Shown here: positions 53,238-60,845 of the stretch, piece by piece
How positions within the stretch are numbered: position 1 is the first letter of the stretch
Layout of the letters: the number at the start of each line of letters is the position of its first letter
Assembly (NCBI GenBank): GCA_042408875.1
Contig: JBHOQS010000027.1
Coordinates: 186,001 to 250,000 of the forward strand
Direction of reading: 5' to 3'
From: JBHOQS01 sp042408875
Lineage (GTDB): Bacteria > Chloroflexota > UBA11872 > JBHOQS01
DNA: 64,000 bases
Position numbers and translations under genes: made by a program
Notes under the pieces: model-generated
Database searches by the model: none
The model's input: the letters and a program-made list of their open reading frames with translations, nothing else
What the model was told of the DNA's origin: nothing

Positions 53238-53627
53238 ATGCTGCCACTGGTCCGCAAGCCGCTCACGATCGAGGTGCTGGCCTATACTCCTGCTGCGTTC
53301 TTCCATTGCCAGCACTGTGAAGTCGTGTTTAAAGAGCTTGGCCTGGGCGCCAAGATCCGCCGTGATCAGGCGGCGAATGCCTTCCCGCCCGACTTGCTGG
53401 CAGAGTACCAGGCGCTCTCCGACTGGCTGTACGAGCTGGTGGGGCGCTATGGCGACCGCCTGCGCGTGAACCTCGTGGACGCGGCTTCTGTGGAGGGTTT
53501 TTTCAAGACGCTGCGCTATGGCGTGCGGCGCTTCCCGGCGGTGATCGTCGGCGGCCGCGCCACGTTTAGTGGATCTGGCTACCGCGCCGCCGCCGCAGCT
53601 ATCGAAGAAGCCCTGGCACGGGTCTAA
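53238..53627 (+). CDS. Thioredoxin-fold protein with CQHC motif
   Basis: The 129-residue protein starts with LTIEVLAYTPAAFFHCQHCEVVFKELG, where CQHC sits at the place of a redox-active CXXC. Later VEGFFKTLRYGVRRFPAVIVGGRATFSG has the cis-proline (FPAVIV) and a glutaredoxin-like ending. It is probably a cytosolic thiol-redox protein; there is no signal peptide. GGGAGGT lies just before the ATG at 53238. It precedes the leader ORF and CstA cluster on the same strand but is separated by a hairpin at 53656-53700. Confidence 0.82.
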   Translation: MLPLVRKPLTIEVLAYTPAAFFHCQHCEVVFKELGLGAKIRRDQAANAFPPDLLAEYQALSDWLYELVGRYGDRLRVNLVDAASVEGFFKTLRYGVRRFPAVIVGGRATFSGSGYRAAAAAIEEALARV

Positions 53628-53655
53628 GGCCTCAGCGGCCACGGAGAGCGCCAGC

Positions 53656-53700
53656 CTGTGCTCCCAGGCACTGCTGTTCTTCGCAGCGCCTGGAGCACAG
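53656..53700 (+). terminator. Hairpin after the thioredoxin-fold gene
   Basis: CTGTGCT (53656 on) and CCAGG pair with CCTGG and AGCACAG (ending 53700), leaving one bulged C and a roughly 20-base loop that can itself pair. No T-run follows. It probably ends transcription or attenuates read-through into the CstA cluster. Confidence 0.5.
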
Positions 53701-53751
53701 GTAAGAGCATGACATCCTTGCAAAGGGAGGTGAGGCAGTAACGGAGGGATT

Positions 53752-53853
53752 ATGAACGCGCACAGGGAGAGGTGGGGCTTGGATGGTTGGTGGTGTTGCA
53801 TGCGGGCGCGAGCTGCCCGGGTTCGGCAACTTCAGATTGGAGGCTGGATATGA
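53752..53853 (+). CDS. Short leader ORF (33 codons) coupled to cstA
   Basis: ATG at 53752 follows ACGGAGGGATT, a strong ribosome binding site. The 33-residue peptide contains four Trp (one pair, followed by two Cys: GWWCC) and is basic. Its TGA at 53851 overlaps the cstA ATG at 53850 as ATGA, so reading the leader could control cstA translation. It is too short for normal gene callers. It has no resemblance to the YbdD partner of CstA that I can see. Whether it is a regulatory leader or a tiny membrane-associated protein is open. Confidence 0.5.
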   Translation: MNAHRERWGLDGWWCCMRARAARVRQLQIGGWI

Positions 53854-55694
53854 GCACGCTGATTGCGATCATTCTGGCAGCCCTGGCGATCTATATTGGC
53901 TATCGTTACTACGCCATGCGGATCGACCGGCAGGTGATCCAGTCAGACCCCAATCGTATCACTCCCGCGCGGATGTACATGGATGGAGTAGACTTCGTTC
54001 CGGCAAGCCGCGGAGTGCTTTACGGGTATCATTTCAAGTCTATCGCCGCGGCCGGGCCGATCGTTGGTGCCATCACCGCTGCAAACATCTGGGGCTGGCT
54101 GCCATCAATGCTCTGGCTCTTGCTAGGGGTGATGTTCATCGGGTGGGCCAGCGACTACAGCGCCATCATGGTCTCGGTGCGCAATGATGGCGACTCCCTG
54201 AGCGCCATCGCCCACAAGCTGATCGCCCCGCGCACCCGGCGCATTCTCTTGATCTTTATCTTCTTCTACCTTCTTCTGGTTGCCGGGGCGTTCGGGAACC
54301 TGGTGGCCGGCGTGCTGAATGGACAGCCCCAGACCCCGCTGGCGATCCTGGCGCTCGCGGTGATGGGCATGCTGGCTGGACAGATGCTGTACCGGTGGCG
54401 CACCGACCTGATCCTGGCGACGGTGATTACGCTGGGCGTGACGCTGTTCTTCGTGTTCATCGGCCCGATCGGGAACACCGTGCAGGATGGCAAGACGGTG
54501 CTCGGCCCGGTGGCCGGCGCGGTACAGAGCTTCAACAGCGCGCTGAACTCCGCCATCCCCATCGACATCCGCTACTATGACCCGACGCAACCGCTGCCGC
54601 AGGGCCAGGACTGGAACGTGCGGATCCAGACCAGCTTTATCTTCTGGCTGCTGTTCCTGTCGGTCTTCTGCTATCTCGGCTCGATCCTGCCGATCTGGCG
54701 CTTCGCCCAACCGGTAAACTACCTCGGCTTTTGGATCACCTTCCTGACCATTGTGCTGGCCGGCCTGGGCGCGTTGCTGGCCGTGGTGCTGAAGCCAGAA
54801 GTCGCTATGTTTAAACTGCCGGCGATTAAGACGGCCGACCTCGGCTTTGTGCCGGTGGCGGGCCAGGCGTGGCAGCCGCTGTGGCCGATGCTGTTCGTGA
54901 CCATCGCCTGCGGCGCCATCTCCGGCTGGCACGCTCTGATCGGCTCCGTCAGCACGGCCCGGCAGCTCGAGTATGAGACCGATGCGCTGCCGGTGGGCGG
55001 CGGGGCGATGTTCTCCGAGATGGCCCTGGGCATGCTCTCGCTGATGGCCGTCAGTGTGGCCGGGACCGGCGCGGGCGCACCGGCGTTCGCCGCAGGGATC
55101 GGCAGCTTTCTGAGCGTGTTTGGTCTGCCCACGGTGTACGGCACGGCGCTGGGCTTCGCCGCCTTCGTGGTGATCGTCATCACGGTGGTGCAGCTCGTCA
55201 TCCGGGTCATGCGCGTGACGCTCACTGAGGGGTTGGGCGACTATCTCCCGGTGGCGCGCAATCCACACGTGGGCATCATTGTCTCCCTGCTGGCGATGGC
55301 GTTCCTGGTGCTGACCGGCACCTGGGTGTACCTCTGGCAGCTCTTCGGTGCAGCGAACCAGCTCATGGCCTCGCTGTCGCTGTTGATCGTGACGGTCTGG
55401 CTGTTCTCCCGCGGGCGCAATCCGCTCTACGCTGGCATTCCAGGCGCTTTCATGTACGTGACCACGATGGCAGCCAGCCTGGTCACGGCGCGCAACCTGT
55501 GGGAGACGGTGCTGGTGCGCAATCTGGGCCAGCCGGGGCGTGAGGGCGTGGTGCTAGGGGCTGGGCTGATGATCATTATCGCCATCCTCTTGGTGGTCGC
55601 TGCGGCGTTCATCGGCTACGACGCTATCCGCGCGATGCAGCGCTACCGGCCGCAGCCGCAGATGCCGGAGGCCGCGCCCGCTCCAGCGGTATGA
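53850..55694 (+). CDS. cstA: Carbon starvation protein CstA family transporter
   Basis: The 614-residue protein has about 16 membrane helices and the CstA signatures: FKSIAAAGPIVGAITAANIWGWLPSMLWLLLGVMFIGWASDYSAIMVSVRNDG near the N-terminus, in order, and ISGWHALIGSVSTARQLE with LWQLFGAANQLMASLSLL later. CstA family proteins import peptides, and some take up pyruvate, in carbon-limited cells. The start MSTLIAIILAAL at 53850 is preceded by GGAGGC; an upstream in-frame extension to 53772 is rejected. The gene overlaps the leader ORF and the next gene by 4 bases each, heading a cluster with two small proteins and two ArsA-type ATPases. Confidence 0.94.
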   Translation: MSTLIAIILAALAIYIGYRYYAMRIDRQVIQSDPNRITPARMYMDGVDFVPASRGVLYGYHFKSIAAAGPIVGAITAANIWGWLPSMLWLLLGVMFIGWASDYSAIMVSVRNDGDSLSAIAHKLIAPRTRRILLIFIFFYLLLVAGAFGNLVAGVLNGQPQTPLAILALAVMGMLAGQMLYRWRTDLILATVITLGVTLFFVFIGPIGNTVQDGKTVLGPVAGAVQSFNSALNSAIPIDIRYYDPTQPLPQGQDWNVRIQTSFIFWLLFLSVFCYLGSILPIWRFAQPVNYLGFWITFLTIVLAGLGALLAVVLKPEVAMFKLPAIKTADLGFVPVAGQAWQPLWPMLFVTIACGAISGWHALIGSVSTARQLEYETDALPVGGGAMFSEMALGMLSLMAVSVAGTGAGAPAFAAGIGSFLSVFGLPTVYGTALGFAAFVVIVITVVQLVIRVMRVTLTEGLGDYLPVARNPHVGIIVSLLAMAFLVLTGTWVYLWQLFGAANQLMASLSLLIVTVWLFSRGRNPLYAGIPGAFMYVTTMAASLVTARNLWETVLVRNLGQPGREGVVLGAGLMIIIAILLVVAAAFIGYDAIRAMQRYRPQPQMPEAAPAPAV

Positions 55695-56158
55695 CGCGAA
55701 CTATGGAGATGTCTCCGCCCTCGGCTTCATCCCGCCTCATTGCGGCGGGAGAGGGGACGTCCAGGGAGGGTGCACGCGATGTGGTGCGCGGGGCTCCAGC
55801 CGCGAAAGCGACGGAGCCCCGCCGGGCGGGTATCCCGTTCCTGGTGGGCAAGCTCGCCCGAAAGGAGCCGGCCGGACAGGAGAACGGCTTGCGGCAGCTG
55901 TGGCAGTTGGTGCGCGAGATCTGGTACGGCATGACCGGCTATGAGTTCGCGCACCATGCCATGCACCTGCGTGCCGAGCTGGAAGACCTGCTGCTACTGA
56001 TGGTCGTCGGCGATATCATCGGCGTGCCGGTGCTGCCGCCGTACTATGCGCGGCGGCTGCTGCCATACCTGCTGCCGCGGCTGGAGGTGTACAAGCGCCG
56101 GGCGCTACGTGAGCGTGACCCGCTCGAAAGTGAAGAGTACGACCTGATCGAGATGTGA
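55691..56158 (+). CDS. Small protein with GD..GVP.LPPYY signature (copy A)
   Basis: The 155-residue protein has a low-complexity N-terminus of about 60 residues, then a conserved-looking domain: IWYGMTGYEFAHHAMHLRAELEDLLLLMVVGDIIGVPVLPPYYARRLLPYLLPRLEVYKRR with breaks only at the ends (residues about 74-140). A hydrophobic segment (LLLLMVVGDIIGVPVL) could be a membrane-associated helix. The start ATG at 55691 overlaps the cstA stop (ATGA). It is clearly related to copy B at 56231. The function is unknown; position suggests a partner or client of CstA and the ArsA ATPases. Confidence 0.82.
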   Translation: MTRTMEMSPPSASSRLIAAGEGTSREGARDVVRGAPAAKATEPRRAGIPFLVGKLARKEPAGQENGLRQLWQLVREIWYGMTGYEFAHHAMHLRAELEDLLLLMVVGDIIGVPVLPPYYARRLLPYLLPRLEVYKRRALRERDPLESEEYDLIEM

Positions 56159-56230
56159 ACGTTGCGCGCTGGGCTGTCAACGCGAGCGGTCAACGGATTA
56201 CAGAACGCGCAGAATAGGGGTGGACACTGG

Positions 56231-56518
56231 ATGCCGGAGATGAGGGTGAAACAGGAACAGTCGGGGCTGAAGCGGCTGCTGGCGGGGTTTAAAGAAGTCA
56301 TGTACGGCATGGCATCGCATGATATGACCCGTTATGCCATCCGCACCCGCGCCAGCATGGAGCATCTCTTCATTCTTGTGACCATGGGCGACCTCCTGGG
56401 CGTGCCTATTCTCCCGCCGTACTATTCTATGCGGCTGCTTCCCTATGTGGTGCCGCAGATCGCTACCTGGAAGCGCCGAATGCTCCGCGAGAAAGACCTG
56501 ACCGATGCGATGAGCTGA
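56231..56518 (+). CDS. Small protein with GD..GVP.LPPYY signature (copy B)
   Basis: A 95-residue paralogue of copy A. Shared positions include the YGM...H segment, E.L..L...GDLLGVPILPPYY, RLLPYVVPQI and KRRMLRE. The hydrophobic patch near 45-65 again could sit in or on the membrane. The ATG at 56231 has AGGGGTGG upstream; a TTG at 56162 would lengthen it but lacks support. It is followed by a TGCGTCCTGCGTAATACG repeat and then the first ArsA-type ATPase. Confidence 0.8.
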   Translation: MPEMRVKQEQSGLKRLLAGFKEVMYGMASHDMTRYAIRTRASMEHLFILVTMGDLLGVPILPPYYSMRLLPYVVPQIATWKRRMLREKDLTDAMS

Positions 56519-56664
56519 AAAATGTACTGCGTCCTGCGTAATACGTATGCGTAATACGTCATTTCCGCCCACGTGCCCGCTGATGGACGGACCGGCTGCG
56601 ATAATCCCGGTGGATACAGCGGTTTTCCGCAGTGCGCAGTGTGTATTCGCCCACAGGAGCTTCT

Positions 56665-57639
56665 ATGTCACTGAAGGAAACGTTCCTGCACCATCCTGAG
56701 AGACGGTATGTCATGTTCGGTGGGAAGGGCGGCCTAGGGAAGACTACCTTCTCGGCGGCGACCGCGTTCTGGCTGGCCCAGCAGGGCCACAAGGTGCTGG
56801 TGTTCTCGGTGGACCCGCAGGCCAGCCTCTCGGATATCTTCCAGCGCGATATCTTCGGCAAAGGGCCGGTGCAGATCACGGAGAACCTCTGGGCACAGGA
56901 GATCGACGCCGACCGGCGGGTGCGCGAGTATCAGGATGAGATCCGCCGGAAGATCCTGGACATGTATGGCCTGGAAAAGGTTCCGGATGAGATCGAGCAG
57001 TATATCCAGGCTGCCGCGGCCGAGCCGGCGATGGAAGAGAGCGCGATCTTCGACGCCGTGGTCGATATCGTCGTACAAGGCGACTACGACTACTATATCT
57101 ACGACCTCGTGCCACTGGGCCACGCGCTGTACTATCTCAGCATGGCGAAGGTCTACGACCAGTGGATCAACAAGATCACGCGCCTGCGTGAGGAGATGCG
57201 TGAGTATGAGAAAGTCGCCCAGGTGATGCGGCGGCAGAAAACGCTCGAGGAAGACCAGATCCTGAACGAGCTTCAGTACATTAAAGAGCGCATCAATGCC
57301 AGCTCCCGCATCCTCACCGACCGCGAGAAGACAGCGTTCTTCTTCGTGCTCGTGCCGGAGCAGATGATTATTCTAGATACCCTGAAGGCAGCCGAGCTGT
57401 TCGCCCGCTTCGATGTCCCGATCGCCGGGTACGTGGTCAATCGCGTGCTTCCGGAGGGGCTTCTGACAGATAACGTGCCGGAGTACTTGCGCAACCGCAT
57501 CCAGATGCAGCGGAAGTACCTCGCCGAGATCAAGCAGACCTTTGGTGAGAAGGTCCTGGCCTATGTTCCGGAGCTGGAGCGGGATGTTACTGGCCTGCCG
57601 ATGATCGAGCGCCTGGCCAAGATCATGTATGGGGACTGA
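56665..57639 (+). CDS. ArsA/Get3-type ATPase (first subunit)
   Basis: The 324-residue cytosolic ATPase has the deviant Walker A MFGGKGGLGKTT (residues 17-28), and VFSVDPQASLSDIF (A' motif). The switch segment here is YDLVPLGHALYYL instead of the usual DTAPTGHTLRLL, so its switch chemistry may be altered. C-terminal TAFFFVLVPEQMIILDTLKAAELFARFDVPIAGYVVNRVLP is typical of the family. ArsA/Get3 proteins use ATP to drive anion pumps or to carry tail-anchored proteins. Paired with the next gene, it resembles two-gene ArsA systems such as mycobacterial BagA/BagB (Rv3679/Rv3680). The ATG at 56665 has CAGGAG. Confidence 0.9.
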   Translation: MSLKETFLHHPERRYVMFGGKGGLGKTTFSAATAFWLAQQGHKVLVFSVDPQASLSDIFQRDIFGKGPVQITENLWAQEIDADRRVREYQDEIRRKILDMYGLEKVPDEIEQYIQAAAAEPAMEESAIFDAVVDIVVQGDYDYYIYDLVPLGHALYYLSMAKVYDQWINKITRLREEMREYEKVAQVMRRQKTLEEDQILNELQYIKERINASSRILTDREKTAFFFVLVPEQMIILDTLKAAELFARFDVPIAGYVVNRVLPEGLLTDNVPEYLRNRIQMQRKYLAEIKQTFGEKVLAYVPELERDVTGLPMIERLAKIMYGD

Positions 57640-57748
57640 TACCTCACCCAGGCCTCCCCTCTACTCTACACTAATCTACTATACATTAGTAGAAAATACA
57701 TTAGGAACTAAGGAGGGGGGCGAGGTAGGGGGGAGCAGGAGTGGATCC

Positions 57749-58753
57749 ATGGTCCGGATGATACTTGAGGAGCGCACACGCATCACTACCTCGATGCGGC
57801 AGTACTTCGCCCAGAATCCCGCACTGAAGTTCGTGTTCTTCGGCGGCAAGGGCGGCGTCGGGAAGACCGTTATGGCTGGGGCCACAGCTCTCTGGGCCGC
57901 GCAGCAGGGCAAGCGCACGATTCTAGCGTCCACCAACCCCGTGCACAGCCTCTCCGGGCTCCTCGGGCAGGATGTCTTTGGGCGTCACACCCCGGTGCAG
58001 GGCGTACCGAACCTGTGGGCCTATGAGATCGATACGAAGGACACGATCGAGCGCTCCAAGAACGAGATTCGCGACAAGATCCAGTGGTTCCTGAAGTTCG
58101 CGGAGATCAGCACGAAGGCGGATGAGTTCGTCGAGGCTGCCACGATGAATCCGGCCTTCGAAGAGAGCGCCATGTTCGAGAACATGATCGATCTCATGTT
58201 CAAGGACGAGTACGATTTATACGTGTTCGATACCGCTCCGACGGCGAACGCGCGCCGGCTGCTCGGCATGTCAAAGGTGTACTCGCTGTGGGTCAATAAG
58301 ATGCTGAAGTCGCGCGAGGAGGCGCGCTCGCTGCGGGAGATGTTGTCATTCACGAAGAAGAAAGAGCCTGACCCGCTGATGGATTACCTGGTGAGCTTTC
58401 GGGAGCGGATGGCACACGCCCGCCGTCTCTTGACCGATCCCGAGCGCACGGCGTTCTTCTTCGTGACCCTACCGGAGGCCCTGCCCATCGCCGTGATCAC
58501 GCGGTTTATCAACTGGTTCCATGAGTTTGGCATCCCCGTGGGAGGCGTGGTCGTCAACATGCGCTTGGACGCGGCCAGCCTGGATAGCGATACGACAGAG
58601 TTTGTGCGCAACCGCGTGCTGATGCAGGACGAGCACATGCGGACCATCTGGGAGAAGTTCAATGGGATGGTCCGCGCTATTGTGCCGCTCTTCGAGACAG
58701 AGGTGCGGGGGACGGAGATGTTGCGGCGCGTAGCCGCGGCGCTGTTTGCGTAG
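57749..58753 (+). CDS. ArsA/Get3-type ATPase (second subunit)
   Basis: The 334-residue partner of the preceding protein has the Walker A FGGKGGVGKTV (residues 31-41), ASTNPVHSLSGLLGQD, the canonical switch FDTAPTANARRLLGM, and TAFFFVTLPEALPIAVITRFINWFHEFGIPVGGVVVNMRL near 245-290. Together they could form a heterodimer with one altered and one normal switch. No arsenic genes (arsB, arsC) lie nearby, so arsenite export is unlikely; the CstA and small-protein genes are the better partners. The ATG at 57749 has CAGGAG; the open frame to 57629 overlaps the previous gene and is rejected. The gap before it contains an AT-rich inverted repeat (CTACTA/TTAGTAG). Confidence 0.9.
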   Translation: MVRMILEERTRITTSMRQYFAQNPALKFVFFGGKGGVGKTVMAGATALWAAQQGKRTILASTNPVHSLSGLLGQDVFGRHTPVQGVPNLWAYEIDTKDTIERSKNEIRDKIQWFLKFAEISTKADEFVEAATMNPAFEESAMFENMIDLMFKDEYDLYVFDTAPTANARRLLGMSKVYSLWVNKMLKSREEARSLREMLSFTKKKEPDPLMDYLVSFRERMAHARRLLTDPERTAFFFVTLPEALPIAVITRFINWFHEFGIPVGGVVVNMRLDAASLDSDTTEFVRNRVLMQDEHMRTIWEKFNGMVRAIVPLFETEVRGTEMLRRVAAALFA

Positions 58754-58762
58754 GGCCTCGAT

Positions 58763-58790
58763 CCCGCCGCGCCTTCGGCGCGCAGGCGGG
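58763..58790 (+). terminator. Hairpin ending the CstA/ArsA cluster
   Basis: CCCGCCGCGCC at 58763-58773 pairs with GGCGCGCAGGCGGG (58777-58790) around TTC(G), with a small bulge. It follows the ArsA stop by 10 bases and faces the convergent phage gene at 58893. There is no T-run. Confidence 0.6.
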
Positions 58791-58892
58791 CCATGGCGCC
58801 CTAACTAGCGCCGGAGCCGGGCAGCACGGCGCCCTCCCTACACCGCGCCGCCCGACCCGGCGCTGCACCCCGCACGGGGTCCACGACCAGCC

Positions 58893-59327
58893 TCAGATCT
58901 CGACGAACACGCAGCGCACCTCCCATTCTTTGAGCCACGGGCCGCCGAGCGGTGACCAGTGCGCCTCCATCTGCTCGAAGCCTACGACGCGGGTCTCCCC
59001 GCTGAGGTCGGTCAGCGTCATGGCGCTGTTCTCCTGTGCGGCGAAGGCGCGAAGGTTCTGGTAATGCTGGTCGCCAGTGCGGGTATCGATCGAGCCGTCC
59101 AGCCGCACCATATTCGCCCGGCAGAGCACCACGCACTCGACCACGTGCTTGCCCGGCTGCAGTGGGGAGGTCACGCCGGCGATCCCCGCCACATTGATGC
59201 CTGGGAACCAGAGTTTCGGCAGACGGAGCAGGTACGAGTCGGGCCTGACCCAGAACCCCACGGGGGCGCCGCTGTTGACGTTGGGATGGGCGAGGGTGAT
59301 GGTGCAGTCCTGGCCGATCGTGGGCAT
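58893..59327 (-). CDS. Phage tail-type structural protein
   Basis: The 144-residue protein has no cysteine pairs or enzyme motifs and is predicted beta-rich (TIGQDCTITLAHPNVNSGAPVGFWV, KHVVECVVLCRANMVRLDGS). Its gene is last in the minus-strand series of small structural genes downstream of the capsid gene, where tail tube or head-tail joining proteins lie. The ATG at 59327 has GGAGGC; a longer frame to 59372 is rejected. Exact role not determined. Confidence 0.6.
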   Translation of the reverse strand: MPTIGQDCTITLAHPNVNSGAPVGFWVRPDSYLLRLPKLWFPGINVAGIAGVTSPLQPGKHVVECVVLCRANMVRLDGSIDTRTGDQHYQNLRAFAAQENSAMTLTDLSGETRVVGFEQMEAHWSPLGGPWLKEWEVRCVFVEI

Positions 59328-59373
59328 GGGTGCCTCCTGGTCCTCCGACGTACTGCGTCCTACGTGCTGCATC

Positions 59374-59495
59374 CTACGTCCTGCATACGGCGGACAGGCG
59401 CCACGCAGCCCGACGGGTCCCCACAGGGGGTGCCCCTGCTCGCAGGGTCGCTGCCCTGCGGTGGGGCGGGGTGGGTACGCCGTACGCAGGACGTG
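59374..59495. repeat. 122-bp inverted repeat, left arm
   Basis: Bases 59374-59495 are the exact reverse complement of 61557-61678 over the whole 122 bases as read by eye. The arm is GC-rich, contains the pair CCCCACAGGGGG and CCCTGCTCGCAGGG, and is bordered by TACTGCGTCCTACG-type repeats. It falls between phage genes and codes for nothing obvious; open frames inside it are shadows. Confidence 0.92.
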
Positions 59496-59509
59496 TTACG
59501 CAGGAGGTG

Positions 59510-59725
59510 TTACACATACTCGCTGTGGACGCCCTGGATCTCCGGTCCCGGGTCGCCTGGTGCAGCCGTGGTGGCGTTCTGAACGTATGTTGCTGCAGTG
59601 TTTTCCTGGTGTGTATGCGCGGCGTAGGCACTGCGCAGCGCAGCAAGCTCCTGCCGGAGCTGCACCACATCGTGGACCAGCCCGTTGAGGACACGGATGA
59701 GCTGGGCACCGATCTCTCCGTCCAT
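59510..59725 (-). CDS. Small phage protein with coiled coil
   Basis: A 71-residue product: an N-terminal coiled-coil helix (IRVLNGLVHDVVQLRQELAALRSAY) and a Thr/Ala/Gly-rich tail. The ATG at 59725 has GGAGCG about ten bases upstream. Such short helical proteins occur among phage structural genes (for example chaperones or whisker-type parts), but the role is unknown. Confidence 0.55.
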   Translation of the reverse strand: MDGEIGAQLIRVLNGLVHDVVQLRQELAALRSAYAAHTHQENTAATYVQNATTAAPGDPGPEIQGVHSEYV

Positions 59726-59767
59726 GCCAGCATGCGCTCCTTGTTTGGGAGACCAGACAAAGTTGTG

Positions 59768-60163
59768 TTACTCCTCCCATCCGATAGCTAGCACGCCGAT
59801 GCCGGGGCTAGCCGCGGCGACGCCGAGGTTGACCTTGAGCTCGTTGTTGGCGGCAGCAGAGAGATAGCCGGCCGGCCCGAAGTCATACACCATCGGACCG
59901 CGCGCGTTGGTGTGGGTCACCTGCGGCGTGAGCTGCACGGCGCCGTCTTTGAAGAAGATATTGGCCGTGTTCGAGGCATCGACGTAGAGGCGCAGCAGGC
60001 GAAAGCGCTTGCCGTTGGCGGGGGTCCAGACAGCGGTGTCACCGGCCGCGGTGGCGTTCGCTGCCCTGTAGTGCGTAGGTGCGCGTGGGGCGATGGCCGA
60101 GCCGTCGGCGCCCATCTGCACGACCTGGAGACTACCGTACGGGTCGAAGTAGCCCTGGGGCAT
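59768..60163 (-). CDS. Phage structural protein, unknown role
   Basis: The 131-residue, beta-rich protein starts MPQGYFDPYGSLQVVQMG with GGAGGC upstream of the ATG at 60163. Repeated short strands (RFRLLRLYVDASNTANIFF, LKVNLGVAAASPGIGVLAIGWEE) suggest a decoration, fibre or tail component. No family is recognised. It lies between the coiled-coil protein and another small gene on the minus strand. Confidence 0.6.
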   Translation of the reverse strand: MPQGYFDPYGSLQVVQMGADGSAIAPRAPTHYRAANATAAGDTAVWTPANGKRFRLLRLYVDASNTANIFFKDGAVQLTPQVTHTNARGPMVYDFGPAGYLSAAANNELKVNLGVAAASPGIGVLAIGWEE

Positions 60164-60306
60164 GGTTGCCTCCCATCAAACCTGCTGCGCGTACTCTGTG
60201 CTGCGTCCTGCGTAGGAACGATACTTACGTCGCAAGCATACATGTGTCTCTGCGAAGGTAGACGGGCGTCCCTCCATGTGACGCAGTACGTAGTACGCAG
60301 TACCTG

Positions 60307-60702
60307 TTACACATCGTCTTTGACACGGCGCAGTCTAGCGAGGCGGCGGTTGGCGCCGCCCAGGCCGAGTTGCACGACATCGAGCAGGCGGTATCTGCTC
60401 ACGCCCGGCGCGGCAACAGCTGCAGCGGTGCCTCCGCTCGTGCGTGCCAGGAGCGCCACAGCCGTGAGGTCGGTGCTGAGGTCGAACTCGGCCAGTGCAT
60501 CCCAGGGGCGCTGTCCTACCGAGCCGGAGCGCTCGGCCACGCCTGCCGGCACGTTGCCTGCTTCCTGGAACACGCATGCCGCTGTGCTGTAGAGCGTCAC
60601 GCCCGGCTGCGCATGAACGAGCGTGACCACCTCGGTCCGGCCCTGCCGGATCCTGGCCCGGTTCGCGGCAATATGCATTCGTTTACGGTCGTCGAGCGCC
60701 AT
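60307..60702 (-). CDS. Phage structural protein (head-tail joining type), unknown role
   Basis: A 131-residue basic protein, start ATG at 60702 after AGGAGC. The N-terminal half (KRMHIAANRARIRQGRTEVVTLVHAQPGVTLYST) is rich in Arg; the C-terminal half has LSTDLTAVALLARTSGG and a basic end (RRLARLRRVKDDV). In tailed phages, small proteins at this position downstream of capsid and adaptor genes usually join head and tail. The assignment rests on position. Confidence 0.55.
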   Translation of the reverse strand: MALDDRKRMHIAANRARIRQGRTEVVTLVHAQPGVTLYSTAACVFQEAGNVPAGVAERSGSVGQRPWDALAEFDLSTDLTAVALLARTSGGTAAAVAAPGVSRYRLLDVVQLGLGGANRRLARLRRVKDDV

Positions 60703-60845
60703 GACATGCTCCTGTCTCCGAGTGGTGCATGAAATAGCACATGAATAGCAACGGAGGGGCGCAGCGCTGCTGCACCTTACCCATGCTCGACCCTCAGGTG
60801 AGTGTAAGGGACATGACTGGACGCCTCCAGGTGCGCTCAGGTGCG

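Noticed and set aside
54123..55268. 381-codon minus-strand frame inside cstA
   Set aside because: Antisense shadow of a membrane protein gene; composition full of His, Gln, Arg and Asp, as expected for the reverse complement of hydrophobic codons.
56665..58753. ArsA pair as an arsenite efflux system
   Set aside because: No arsB, acr3, arsC or arsR gene is nearby and the family has other roles; linkage to CstA and the small proteins is stronger.
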